Assembly: GCA_963703895.1 (NCBI GenBank)
Contig: CAVPFX010000001.1
Location: 310,001-374,000, forward strand
DNA: 64,000 nucleotides
Direction: 5' to 3'
Source: VRUE01 sp963703895
GTDB taxonomy: Bacteria > Actinomycetota > Thermoleophilia > Solirubrobacterales > 70-9
The notes under the pieces were generated by a model, which saw only the letters and a program-made list of their open reading frames with translations, did no database searches and was not told where the DNA came from. The position numbers and the translations under genes were made by a program. Each line of letters begins with the position of its first letter. The first letter of the stretch is position 1. Below are positions 25,631 to 34,132 of the stretch, piece after piece.

Positions 25631-25655
25631 GTTTAGCCAACTTCGAAGCGGGGCA
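25631..25655 (+). promoter_or_regulatory. Weak SigF/SigB-like promoter before the SDR-ferritin gene
   Basis: CGTTT (GTTT at 25631-25634), a 16-bp spacer and GGGCA (25651-25655) differ from the consensus by one base in the -10 element. It lies 24-45 bp upstream of the candidate starts. The whole interval 25540-25678 is AT-richer than its flanks and contains no gene. Confidence 0.35.
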
Positions 25656-25699
25656 ACCCAGAGTATGAATAACAAGAAATGCAGATAGGCCAGCCAGCG

Positions 25700-27676
25700 A
25701 TGAGGGTGGTCGTCACTGGGGCGGCGGGCAACGTCGGCAAAAGCGTGGTCGAAGCGCTGGTCGAACGGGACGAGGTGGGGGAGATCGTCGGGCTGGTGAG
25801 CGCCAGTCCGGGCTGGAGCCCGAGGAAGACCAGCTGGTCGAGCGCCAGCGTGGCGAGTTCCGATCTGGCGCCGGTCTTCGAGGGCGCCGATGCGGTGATC
25901 CACCTCGCCTGGGCGACCCAGCCCTCCCACGATCGCGAGAAGCTGGAGCGAATCAACGTCGAGGGAAGCCGCCGGGTATTCGATTCGGCAGCTGCGGCCG
26001 GGGTGCCGAAGCTGATCTACGCCTCATCGGTCGGCGCCTACGCTCCGGCGCCGAAGGACCGTCTGATCAGCGAGGACTGGCCGTTGGCAGGTGCTGAAAC
26101 CTCCTTCCACGCTGGCTACAAGGCGGCGATCGAGGGGCACCTCAACGAGTTCGAAAGCGTCGCTCCGAACACCAAGGTGATTCGCCTGCGGCCAGCGCTG
26201 ACCTTCAGGGGAGACTCGGCTACCGAGCTGTGCCGACTTCTCGCGGGCCCGTTCATCCCCGACTTCCTCCTGCGCAACCGCTTGCTCCCGGCGATTCCAA
26301 TGCTGTCCGGCATGTGCTTCCAGGCGATCCACACATCCGACCTCGCCCGCGCCTACGTGCTGGCCACGATTCGGGATGTAAGCGGCCCCTTCAACCTCGC
26401 TTCCGCCCCGACCCTGAGTACCGATGACCTGGCGGCGTCTCTGGACACCGCAACCTTCCCCCTCCCCTTCTCGCTGGCCCGGCGACTAGCCGATCTGAGC
26501 TGGCGCCTGCGCTTGCAACCGACACCCCCCGACTGGCTCGACACGGCGATGCGACTACCGCTGATGTCCTCCGAGCGAGCGAGCCGAGAGCTGGGTTGGG
26601 AACCGCGAGTAACCGCGAGCGAAGCGCTGGCAGAGCTCTTCGGCGAGCTGCGCAATGGCAACCCGGGGTCGACATCGGCAGTGCCCGGCTCGCTCGCTCC
26701 GGTGGCGCAGTTCAGCCAAGCACGCAGCGACACCGAGAGCCAGCAGCCGGTGCGGGGACGAACCGAGCAGAGGCTCGTCGAGCAGATCGCCGATGCGCAC
26801 TCGATCGGCGAACAGGCGGTTGTTCAGATGGAGCGGGCGCGGAAGATCGTCAACGGCCCGTTGGCCGAGATCTTCGACGCACACCTGGACGAGAGCGAAG
26901 GCCAGGCGCAACAAGCGCGCGTGCGCTTGGAGGCCCACGGCGCCGACGTCGCCGCGGTCAGCCGCGGGGCCGGCGGCATCGGCCTGGCCGTTTTCGCCGC
27001 CAGCAAACCCGACACCCCAAGCAAGCTGGTCGCCCACACCTTCTCTTACAAGCACATGGAGGTCGCCGCCTACGAGGTCCTGCGCAAGACGGCCGAGGAC
27101 GCCGGCGACGAGGCGACGGCGGCGATGGCGCGCCAGGGCAGCGAGGAGGCGCGGCGCATGGCCGCCCACCTCGAAGCCTGCTTCGACCTCGCCGTCGACG
27201 CTTGCTTGAACGGAGGTGGCGAGGATGACCTCGGCGCTCAGCTCGACCGCTGCCTGGCGGATGTCCAGGCAATCGAGAAACAGGGGCTGCAGTTGCTTGA
27301 AATAGCTCCGAAGGCGATCGAGGACGAAGAGCTGCGGGGCCTCTTCCGTCGCCACCTGCGCGAGAGCGAAGAGCACGCGCAGATCCTCAGCGAACGCCTC
27401 GAGGTCCGGGATGCAAGGCCCGCCAAGGCAAGGGACGCGGTGTTGCGAATCGGGAGCATGCAGGTGGGCGCGTCCTTCGCCGCCCAGTCGGACACGGCAG
27501 CGAAGCTCCTCGGCTTCGCCGTTGCCTTCGAGCAGCTCGAGATCGCCGCCTACGAGATGCTCGTGCGCACCGCCCGGCGCGCCGGCGACGGCAAGGTCAC
27601 CGGCGTCGCCGAACGGATCCTCGCCGAGGAGCGTGCCGCCGCCGAGAGCCTCGCTCAGGCGCTTGCCGGCTCGTAG
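25700..27676 (+). CDS. Fusion of an NAD-dependent epimerase-like SDR with two ferritin-like (DUF892/YciF-type) domains
   Basis: Residues 1-310 form an extended SDR: VVVTGAAGNVGKSVVEAL, IYASSVGAYAP, ending with SRELGWEPRVTASEALAELF. Its usual YxxxK pair reads HAGYK, so the catalytic Tyr seems replaced. After a linker, two related four-helix units follow (about 350-490 and 500-655). Each ends in a matching pattern: HTFSYKHMEVAAYEVLRKTAEDAG and FAVAFEQLEIAAYEMLVRTARRAG (compare KHMEVAAYEVL and EQLEIAAYEML), as in YciF/DUF892 ferritin-like proteins. ATG 25700 starts the Rossmann fold; ATG 25679 would add seven residues. Overlaps the DHFR-like gene by 22 bp. Confidence 0.85.
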   Translation: MRVVVTGAAGNVGKSVVEALVERDEVGEIVGLVSASPGWSPRKTSWSSASVASSDLAPVFEGADAVIHLAWATQPSHDREKLERINVEGSRRVFDSAAAAGVPKLIYASSVGAYAPAPKDRLISEDWPLAGAETSFHAGYKAAIEGHLNEFESVAPNTKVIRLRPALTFRGDSATELCRLLAGPFIPDFLLRNRLLPAIPMLSGMCFQAIHTSDLARAYVLATIRDVSGPFNLASAPTLSTDDLAASLDTATFPLPFSLARRLADLSWRLRLQPTPPDWLDTAMRLPLMSSERASRELGWEPRVTASEALAELFGELRNGNPGSTSAVPGSLAPVAQFSQARSDTESQQPVRGRTEQRLVEQIADAHSIGEQAVVQMERARKIVNGPLAEIFDAHLDESEGQAQQARVRLEAHGADVAAVSRGAGGIGLAVFAASKPDTPSKLVAHTFSYKHMEVAAYEVLRKTAEDAGDEATAAMARQGSEEARRMAAHLEACFDLAVDACLNGGGEDDLGAQLDRCLADVQAIEKQGLQLLEIAPKAIEDEELRGLFRRHLRESEEHAQILSERLEVRDARPAKARDAVLRIGSMQVGASFAAQSDTAAKLLGFAVAFEQLEIAAYEMLVRTARRAGDGKVTGVAERILAEERAAAESLAQALAGS

Positions 27677-28230
27677 GTGAGCACGGCGACACCGTCGCCG
27701 ACTACCTTCGAGTCGAGCAGGCGCAGCGGCTTTTTCTCGGTTACGTCTCCGAAGAGGCGCTTGCCCTCCCCGAGCACGACCGGGAACACCATCAGGCGCA
27801 GCTCGTCGACGAGGTCGTGCTCGAGCAGCCCCTGAACCAGCCGGGCGCTGCCGGCGACGAGGATCGTGCCGTCGACCTCGCGATGCAGCCTCGCCACCTC
27901 ATCGGCCAGCCCACCGTCGAGGATCGTCGAGTTGCTCCAACTCGCCTCTTGCAGGGTGGAGGAAACGACGTACTTCGGCATCGAGTTCATCTTCTCGGCA
28001 AAGCCGCCGGGATCTTCTCGCTCCGGCCAGGCGGCGGCGAAGCCTTCGTAAGTGACCCGGCCGAGCAGCTGCGCCTCGGCCTCGAAGAGCTCGTCCAGCT
28101 TGAACTTGTTGCCCTCCTCGCCGCGGTCGATCTCGAAGGTCCAGCCGCCGTGCCTGTAGTCCTCAGAGCCGCCGGGGTCCTCGATCACACCGTCTAGGGA
28201 TATGAACTCGGTGACGACGATCTTGCCCAT
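27655..28230 (-). CDS. Dihydrofolate-reductase-like protein (RibD C-terminal domain)
   Basis: The 191-residue protein matches the RibD_C/DHFR-like family, seen at KIVVTEFISLDGVIEDPGG, LLGRVTYEGFAAAWPE, KYVVSSTLQEASW, ILVAGSARLVQGLLEHDLVDELRL (the VAGSARLVQGLL loop binds NADPH) and FPVVLGEGKRLFG. It is a probable NADPH-dependent reductase of unknown substrate and should not be taken as folate-specific. ATG 28230 has GGAGAGG upstream. Confidence 0.92.
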   Translation of the reverse strand: MGKIVVTEFISLDGVIEDPGGSEDYRHGGWTFEIDRGEEGNKFKLDELFEAEAQLLGRVTYEGFAAAWPEREDPGGFAEKMNSMPKYVVSSTLQEASWSNSTILDGGLADEVARLHREVDGTILVAGSARLVQGLLEHDLVDELRLMVFPVVLGEGKRLFGDVTEKKPLRLLDSKVVGDGVAVLTYEPASA

Positions 28231-28461
28231 CGCGTGCCTCTCCTTTGTCGTTGATCGAACCTCTACCCCGACGACGAACGGGCAGACGCGAGATCGACAC
28301 CGTTGGCGAATTCTCGTCGTCGCGACCCCGATATGCTCTCCACCGCTCGAATGCCCTGGCGGCGGCGAGCATCAGCCAGGCGCGGGTGTCTCCAAGGCCG
28401 CCGCGCAGGGTGCGACAGATTACGAAGCCAGGGCAAGCGGCTCGCACACAGGAGCCGTCGC

Positions 28462-28839
28462 TTGGATCACCCGAACCCGCCAGAAAGCCCTGCTGCTCAT
28501 GGGGCGCTTGTATCTCAGCTCTCGCGCGAGATCGTGCAGCTGCACGCGCGCCTTTACGGGCGCGGCCCGACCAAGGCGCGCTCCTTCCTGCAGGACGATT
28601 ACGCGGTCTGCATCCTCGAGGAGATCTTCACCACGGCGGAGCGCACGCTGATCGGCGCCGGCTCCAGCGAGCACGTTCGCGAGACCCGCAAGAAGTTCCA
28701 GGAGGCGGTCAAGGACGAGTTCATCGCCGTGGTCGAGCGCATCACCGGCCGCACCGTGCGAGTTTTCCTCAGCCAGGTCGACGTCGAGGCAAACCTGGCA
28801 CTCGAGTTCTTCATCTTCAGCGAGCCGCCAAGCTCCTAA
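28462..28839 (+). CDS. DUF2294 (MpsC-like) family protein, copy 1
   Basis: This 125-residue protein has the DUF2294 pattern REIVQLHARLYGRGPTKARSF, AVCILEEIFTTAERTLI, VRETRKKFQEAV, TGRTVRVFLSQVDVEANLA. Pfam names the family MpsC after a sodium-linked membrane-potential system; the role here is unknown. I place the start at TTG 28462 because AGGAG lies 7 bp upstream; earlier starts add a basic, non-conserved stretch. The 231 bp before it hold no gene. It ends in a 4-bp tail-to-tail overlap with a second copy. Confidence 0.85.
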   Translation: MDHPNPPESPAAHGALVSQLSREIVQLHARLYGRGPTKARSFLQDDYAVCILEEIFTTAERTLIGAGSSEHVRETRKKFQEAVKDEFIAVVERITGRTVRVFLSQVDVEANLALEFFIFSEPPSS

Positions 28840-29165
28840 GCGGGCGTCGGCTCGCCCAGCAGAAAGATCTCGATCGCCACGTCGGGATCGACGTGGACCA
28901 CGCTGAGAAAGGCCTCGACCGAGCGGCCCATGATTGCTTCGACGCTGGCCTTGTACTCGGCCTCCAGCGCTTCCTGGTGCAAGCTGCGGGTGCGGCGGAC
29001 GTGGTCGGCCTGGCCGGCGCCGATCAGCGTGCGCTCCACCGCGGTGTAGATGTCGCTGAGAACGCAGGTCACCATGTCGTCGTTGACGAAGCTCTTCGCC
29101 GCGCCCGGCCCGCGGCCGAAGTGCTCACGGTGCAGGGCGACCATCGCGTTGGAGAGCTCGACCAG
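28836..29165 (-). CDS. DUF2294 (MpsC-like) family protein, copy 2, apparent CTG start
   Basis: The product contains MVALHREHFGRGPGAAKSF, VTCVLSDIYTAVERTLIGAG, MGRSVEAFLSVVHVDPDVA. The first ATG (29144) lies inside the conserved N-terminal helix. A CTG at 29163-29165 adds LVELSNA, which aligns with QLSREI of copy 1, and a perfect AGGAGG (complement of 29173-29178) lies 7 bp upstream. I therefore annotate a CTG start giving 109 residues. It is convergent with copy 1. The 286 bp upstream form a divergent, gene-free promoter region shared with the PAS-GAF phosphatase. Confidence 0.8.
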   Translation of the reverse strand: MVELSNAMVALHREHFGRGPGAAKSFVNDDMVTCVLSDIYTAVERTLIGAGQADHVRRTRSLHQEALEAEYKASVEAIMGRSVEAFLSVVHVDPDVAIEIFLLGEPTPA

Positions 29166-29451
29166 GGCCTGGCCTCCTTTGGGTGTCTCTTTTCCGGCGA
29201 TGAAAGCTCCCCGGGCTCGGGTTCGACAGAGTCGCCAACCTCAATCGCTCCTCGCGCGACCTCTGCACGGGCGGCGTTGGATCGACGCGATCCCTCGCGA
29301 CCCGGTCAGCTCTTGCAAAATCTGCGCGCTGGCCCGTGTATTAGGTCGGAGCGGCCAGCCTACTAACTCGATCCCTTTGCGGTCGCTATTGGTTTTATTT
29401 AGGAACGCCTCGAAATGAGCCTGCGATTTTCGCCTGGAGTAGCTTTGTTTG

Positions 29452-31119
29452 GTGCAGTCATCCGATCCAGCGGGAGCGACCGCCGCCGCGCTTCCCGAGG
29501 ACGCGATCTACCGGCTCGCCCAGGTTGTGCAGAGCACGCGGGACGCGGTTCTGAGCAAGGACCTCAACGGCACGATCACCTCCTGGAATCCCGGCGCGGT
29601 CAACCTCTACGGATACAACGAGTCGGAAGCGATCGGCTCCCACATCTCCTTGCTGATCCCCGCCGACCACAAACACGAGGAGCAGGAGATCCTCACTCGC
29701 GTGCGCCGCGGAGAACCGGTGGAGACCTATGAGACGGAGCGGATCCGCAAGGACGGCGTGCGCATCGACGTCTCGCTGACGATCTCCCCGATCGAGCACC
29801 CGCAACGCGGCATCGTCGGCGCCTCGGTGATCGCCCGCGACATCACGGCGGAGACGCGGCGGCGCCGTGCTCAGGACTTCCTCGTCGCCGCGACGCGCGG
29901 CCTCGATGCCTCGCTCGACTTCGACCGCACGGCGCGGACGATCGTCGAGACCGCGGTGCCCGAGCTGGCCGAGCTCTGCGTGCTCGACTTCATCCGCCGC
30001 GACGGCTGGGTCGGCGACAGCGTCGTCGGCGCGGCGCATCCGCAAGCCGGCGCGGCGCTGGAGGAAATCCGCCGCAACACCCCGCTCGACCCGCGTTGCG
30101 ACCACCCGGTCGCCCAGGTGCTGCGCGCCGGCCGGCCGATGGTCTGGCGCGACCTCACCGCGGCGAGCGTGCTGAAGGACGTCGTCCAAAACGAGGAGCA
30201 CCGGCGGCTGATCGAGGAAACCCACTACCGGTCGGCAGCCGTGGCGCCGCTGGTGGCGCGCGGCTCGACCCTGGGCGCGATCTCCTTCCTCCACGCCAGC
30301 ACCGACATGCGCTACGACGACGCCGATCTGCGGCTGCTCGGTGAGCTGGCCGACCGGGCGGCGATGGCGCTCGACAACGCCCGGCTCTACGAGGAGCGCG
30401 ACCAGATCGCGCAGAACTTGCAGCGCGGCCTGCGCCCCCCGGAGCCACCCTACGTTCCCGGTCTCGACATCGCCGTCGTCTTCGACACCTTCGGCGAGGG
30501 CATGGAGATCGGGGGTGACGTCTACGACATCCTCCCCACCGAGGACGGCTGTTGGATCATGGTCGGCGACGTGACCGGCAAGGGCAGCGTCGCCGCCGGG
30601 GTCTCGGTCGCCCTGCGCCACTCGATGCGCGGGCTGGCCCGCCAGATCGAAGAGCCGCGGGAGCTGCTCGCGCAACTGAACGAGATGCTGCTCGAGGGCC
30701 GCAGCCTCAACGACTTCGCCACTGCGCTGCTGCTGCGCCTGCAGCGCGACGGCGAGCGCTGGAAGCTCACCCTGGCGGCGGCGGGGCACCCGCCGGCGAT
30801 CCACGTCACCGACGACGGCCCGGTCCAGCTCGGCGGCGGCGCCGTTCTCGGCGCCTGGGCCGACGCCCCGATACCCAGCCACCGGACCGAGCTGCTCGCC
30901 GGCGAGACCCTGATCCTCGCCACCGACGGCTGGTTCGAGGCCGGCCCACCGGAGACGCACCTGGGAGCGGAGGCGCTCGGCGAGCTCGCCACCTCGTTTG
31001 CCGACCTCGAGCTGTCCGAGATGACCGAGTGCCTGCGCCAGGACGCGATCTCGCGCAGCGCCGGGCGGCTGCGCGACGACCTCGTGCTGCTGGCGATCCG
31101 GCCGGGGGCGGAAGACTGA
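29452..31119 (+). CDS. PAS-GAF-SpoIIE phosphatase (stress signalling)
   Basis: This 555-residue protein has a PAS domain (about 15-140, SKDLNGTITSWNPGAVNLYGY, here SKDLNGTITSWNPGA), a GAF domain (about 150-320, ending ADRAAMALDNARLYEERD) and a PP2C/SpoIIE phosphatase domain (about 325-555: EIGGDVYDI, VGDVTGKGSVAA, LAAAGHPPAIHV, LILATDGWFEA, LRDDLVLLAIR). It likely senses redox or small ligands through PAS/GAF and dephosphorylates an anti-sigma antagonist. GTG 29452 and the adjacent TTG 29449 are both possible starts. No antagonist (STAS) gene is seen in the window. Confidence 0.92.
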   Translation: MQSSDPAGATAAALPEDAIYRLAQVVQSTRDAVLSKDLNGTITSWNPGAVNLYGYNESEAIGSHISLLIPADHKHEEQEILTRVRRGEPVETYETERIRKDGVRIDVSLTISPIEHPQRGIVGASVIARDITAETRRRRAQDFLVAATRGLDASLDFDRTARTIVETAVPELAELCVLDFIRRDGWVGDSVVGAAHPQAGAALEEIRRNTPLDPRCDHPVAQVLRAGRPMVWRDLTAASVLKDVVQNEEHRRLIEETHYRSAAVAPLVARGSTLGAISFLHASTDMRYDDADLRLLGELADRAAMALDNARLYEERDQIAQNLQRGLRPPEPPYVPGLDIAVVFDTFGEGMEIGGDVYDILPTEDGCWIMVGDVTGKGSVAAGVSVALRHSMRGLARQIEEPRELLAQLNEMLLEGRSLNDFATALLLRLQRDGERWKLTLAAAGHPPAIHVTDDGPVQLGGGAVLGAWADAPIPSHRTELLAGETLILATDGWFEAGPPETHLGAEALGELATSFADLELSEMTECLRQDAISRSAGRLRDDLVLLAIRPGAED

Positions 31120-31155
31120 ACGGTCCGCTGGACCGCGAGGCGGCCGCTCGCCCGG

Positions 31156-31677
31156 CTAGGTCGAGGGGTCGAGCTCGTCAAGCATCTCGAGCATCTTGCG
31201 GTGGTAGACGACTCCCGCCGTCAGGGCAAGCGCCGAGCGCCGCCAGGCCTCGTCGCCACTCACTTCCTCCAGGTAGCCCTCGAGCTCGGCCAGCTTCTCG
31301 CGATGGTAGGTCCGCCGCGGCCCCAGGAAAGCCGTTGGATCGGCGCCAGCGAAGACTTTCAGCATCGTCTCGTCGCGCACCTGCGGTGGCGCCGCGGTGA
31401 CGTCCTGCGCCCAGGCGGAGAGCGCCTCCCGGCCCTCGTCGGTGAGGGAGTAGGTTTTGCGGCGCCGGCCCCCCTCCTCCTGGTGCACCGAGAGGTAGCC
31501 GCCCTGCGCCAGTCGCGCCGGCTCCTCGTAGGCGGTCGTGTGGGGGACGGGCCAGAAGTTCTCGATCGACTTGTCCATCGCCTGCTTGATCTCGTACGGG
31601 GTCGCCTCGCCCAGCTGGGCGAGCAATGCCAGCAGTGCGTAGGAGGTCGATGTGAGGCGGGTTAACTTGCGCTTCAT
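31156..31677 (-). CDS. PadR family transcriptional regulator
   Basis: The 173-residue protein has the PadR winged helix: SYALLALLAQLGEATPYEIKQ, YEEPARLAQGGYLSV, RRRKTYSLTDEGREALSAW. A C-terminal dimerisation helix region follows (LEGYLEEVSGDEAWRRS). It diverges from a FAD monooxygenase gene and shares a 56-bp gap that contains a matching palindrome, so it probably represses itself and that enzyme. Confidence 0.93.
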   Translation of the reverse strand: MKRKLTRLTSTSYALLALLAQLGEATPYEIKQAMDKSIENFWPVPHTTAYEEPARLAQGGYLSVHQEEGGRRRKTYSLTDEGREALSAWAQDVTAAPPQVRDETMLKVFAGADPTAFLGPRRTYHREKLAELEGYLEEVSGDEAWRRSALALTAGVVYHRKMLEMLDELDPST

Positions 31678-31687
31678 AGTTCGATGC

Positions 31688-31710
31688 GTATAGTTCGGAA
31701 CGAACGATAC
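31688..31710. promoter_or_regulatory. Likely PadR operator
   Basis: GTATAGTTCG (31688-31697) and CGAACGATAC (31701-31710) form a palindrome with one mismatch around a 3-bp centre. It sits in the middle of the 56-bp gap between the divergent padR-like and monooxygenase genes. Confidence 0.65.
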
Positions 31711-31733
31711 AACGATGGTCCCCGGAGGCAGAC

Positions 31734-33038
31734 ATGCCCGACAGCGAGCAGAGCAACGGCAATCGTTCGGACTACGACGCGGTGATCGTAGGCGCCAGCC
31801 TGGCGGGCTGCGCGACCGCTATCGGGCTGGGGCGAGCCGGCGCCAGCGTCGCCCTGGTCGAGAAGAGTCCCGACCCGGCCGGCTTCAAGCGCATGTGCTC
31901 CCATTTCATCCAGGCCTCGGCGGTGCCGGCCCTGGAACGATTCGACCTGCTCGAGCCGATCATCGAGGCTGGCGGAGTGCGCTCGAGGATGCGGGCCTGG
32001 ACTCCATGGGGCTGGATCGAGGTGCCCGCGACCGAGGCTCGCGAGGCGGTCAACCTGCGTCGTGAGCTGCTCGACCCGCTTGTCCGCGAGACGGCGGCAT
32101 CGACTCCCGGCGTTGAGCTGATGCTCGGCCGCAGCGCCGAGCGGCTCGTGCACGCGGGGGACGCCGTGCGCGGCGTCGTCGTTCGCGACCGCGACGGCGA
32201 GGAGGTCACGCTGGGGAGTCAGCTCGTGGTCGGCGCCGACGGCCGCGACTCGCGCATCGCCGAGCTGGCCGCGGTGAAGACGAAGACCTCGCGCCACGGC
32301 CGCTTCGCCTACGGCGCCTACTTCGACGGGCCACCCGCAACTACCGATCACGCCAGCTCGATCTGGATGCTCGACCCAAACTGGGCTGCCGCCTTCCCCA
32401 CCGACAGCGGCCTCGTCTTCTACGCGGCGATGCCGACCAAGGACCGCCTGCCCGAGTTCCGGCGCGACCCCGAGGCGGCCCTGGTCTCCTTCGTCGCCAA
32501 CATCCCCGAGGCGCCGCCGATCGAGGTCGCGCGCCGGGTGAGCCCGGTGCTGGGCAAGATCGAGATGCCGAACAAAGTGCGGGTGCCGGTTGCGCCCGGG
32601 CTTGCCCTGGTCGGCGACGCGGCAATGGCGGTCGACCCGCTCTTCGGGGTCGGCTGCGGCTGGGCCTTTCAGTCCGCCGAGTGGCTCGCCGGCAGCGTCG
32701 CGGCGGCATTGCGCGGCGAGGAGCCGCTGGGGGCCGGCCTCGCCCGCTACCGGCGCCGGCACCGGCGCGGCCTCGGCGGGCACACCTGGCTGATCAACGA
32801 CTACGCCAGCGGCAGGAGGATGAACCCGGGGGAGCGACTGATCTTTGCCGGTGCCGCGCGCGATCCCCGGCTGGCCGTGGCCTTCGAGGCCTTCGGCACC
32901 CGCAGCATCGGCCCGGCCCGCTTCTTCGCTTCGACGATGCCGCGGGCGCTCGCCGTCAACGCGCGACACGCGCTCGGATCGCGCGGCCAGCGCCCGGCCG
33001 CGCGGGCGCGAGACCGCAGCCCCAACCCGCTCTCCTGA
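31734..33038 (+). CDS. FAD-dependent monooxygenase-type oxidoreductase
   Basis: The 434-residue flavoprotein has the N-terminal motif DAVIVGASLAGCATAIGL (about 15-32), the VVGADGRDSRIAEL motif and the second FAD motif PGLALVGDAAMAVDPLFGVG near residue 290. These are typical of PHBH-fold hydroxylases and geranylgeranyl-reductase-like enzymes. The substrate is unknown. CGGAGG lies upstream of the ATG. PadR control through the divergent palindrome is likely. Confidence 0.9.
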   Translation: MPDSEQSNGNRSDYDAVIVGASLAGCATAIGLGRAGASVALVEKSPDPAGFKRMCSHFIQASAVPALERFDLLEPIIEAGGVRSRMRAWTPWGWIEVPATEAREAVNLRRELLDPLVRETAASTPGVELMLGRSAERLVHAGDAVRGVVVRDRDGEEVTLGSQLVVGADGRDSRIAELAAVKTKTSRHGRFAYGAYFDGPPATTDHASSIWMLDPNWAAAFPTDSGLVFYAAMPTKDRLPEFRRDPEAALVSFVANIPEAPPIEVARRVSPVLGKIEMPNKVRVPVAPGLALVGDAAMAVDPLFGVGCGWAFQSAEWLAGSVAAALRGEEPLGAGLARYRRRHRRGLGGHTWLINDYASGRRMNPGERLIFAGAARDPRLAVAFEAFGTRSIGPARFFASTMPRALAVNARHALGSRGQRPAARARDRSPNPLS

Positions 33039-33043
33039 CTGGC

Positions 33044-34078
33044 CTACCTGTGCGAGCTCTGGCTGACCTGCGTGATCAGGCTGACTTTCGGTTCGCCTGA
33101 ACCGATTTTCGCCGCCCGCACCGCGAAGCTGAGCTGACCCTTGTGCAGGTGAGAGACCGTGAGCACGGTGAAGGTCGAGCTGGTTTTGCGCGAGATCTTC
33201 AGTTTGCCCGGCTTCTTGCCAGGACGGCCGGCGATCGCAAGCAGGTGGCCCTTGTTGCTCAGTTTCAGCCCGGAGAGCTTGAACTTGTCGAGCGGGTTGG
33301 TCCAGGTGAGGGTGATCTGAACCGCCTTGCTGGCGGCACCGATCGCGACGGAATGCGTCTTGCTCTGACCTTTGCCGAGCTGGTCGATGAACTGTCGCGG
33401 CGGCGTCTGGCAGGTCAGCGCCGCCTCGATCGTGTTCATCACCGCCTGCAGCTGGGCCGAGTCTTCGAGCGGGAAGTAGCGGCCGCCGGTATCGCCGGCG
33501 ATCTTCTGCAGGCGCGTCTGGTCTTCGCCGGCGGGGACGCCAAAGCCGACCACGTAGGTGGGCACGCGGTGGGCGAGGTGCGCTTCGTTGTAGGTGCCGA
33601 CGATGTGGCCGCCGTCGGTGAGGAAGATGCGGGCGTCGGCGCTCGGGTTATCGAGGTCTGACTGGGCGAAAGCGCCGTTGTAGTCGGTGGCGCCGTTGTC
33701 GGCGTGGATCTTCTGGTCCAGCGCGGCCAGCATCGCCGGCGCGTTGGGTCCCACCGGCTCCGGCGGGAAGAGCGTGTCGGCAGCGGGCGGATTGTTTTCG
33801 AAGCCAGCGGAGCCGAACTCAACCGCGCCCAGCTGGGTCGCCTTCCCCAGCGTGCCGATCAGCAGGCCCATCGCCTGCACGCGCAGACGGTTGGCGTCGG
33901 TGAATTCCATCGAGATCGAGTCGTCGACGATCGCCTCGATGTTGGTCGCCTTGGTGCAGGGCGCGCTTGCCGACGCGCTTGCCAGGGGTGCGGCAGCGCT
34001 TGCCGGCGCGGCGACCGAACCGATCGCGAGCAAAGCGGCGACTCCGGCTCCCAGAAAGACCTTGGCGACTCGTCTCAT
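33044..34078 (-). CDS. Secreted von Willebrand factor A domain protein
   Basis: The 344-residue exported protein has a signal peptide (about 1-30, ending ASAAA). A vWA domain (about 45-225) follows with an intact MIDAS motif D52-x-S54-x-S56 (VDDSISM) and FLTDGGH further on. A basic, beta-rich C-terminal domain of about 110 residues closes it (LGKGQSKTHSVAIG, LSNKGHLLAIAG). It probably binds ligands outside the cell in a metal-dependent way. ATG 34078 begins the signal peptide; the open frame continues upstream only as antisense to the next gene. Confidence 0.88.
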   Translation of the reverse strand: MRRVAKVFLGAGVAALLAIGSVAAPASAAAPLASASASAPCTKATNIEAIVDDSISMEFTDANRLRVQAMGLLIGTLGKATQLGAVEFGSAGFENNPPAADTLFPPEPVGPNAPAMLAALDQKIHADNGATDYNGAFAQSDLDNPSADARIFLTDGGHIVGTYNEAHLAHRVPTYVVGFGVPAGEDQTRLQKIAGDTGGRYFPLEDSAQLQAVMNTIEAALTCQTPPRQFIDQLGKGQSKTHSVAIGAASKAVQITLTWTNPLDKFKLSGLKLSNKGHLLAIAGRPGKKPGKLKISRKTSSTFTVLTVSHLHKGQLSFAVRAAKIGSGEPKVSLITQVSQSSHR

Positions 34079-34132
34079 CTCCACCCTTCCACTACTTGAG
34101 GATTCCTGTTCACTCGCTACGCTGAGGTACCG

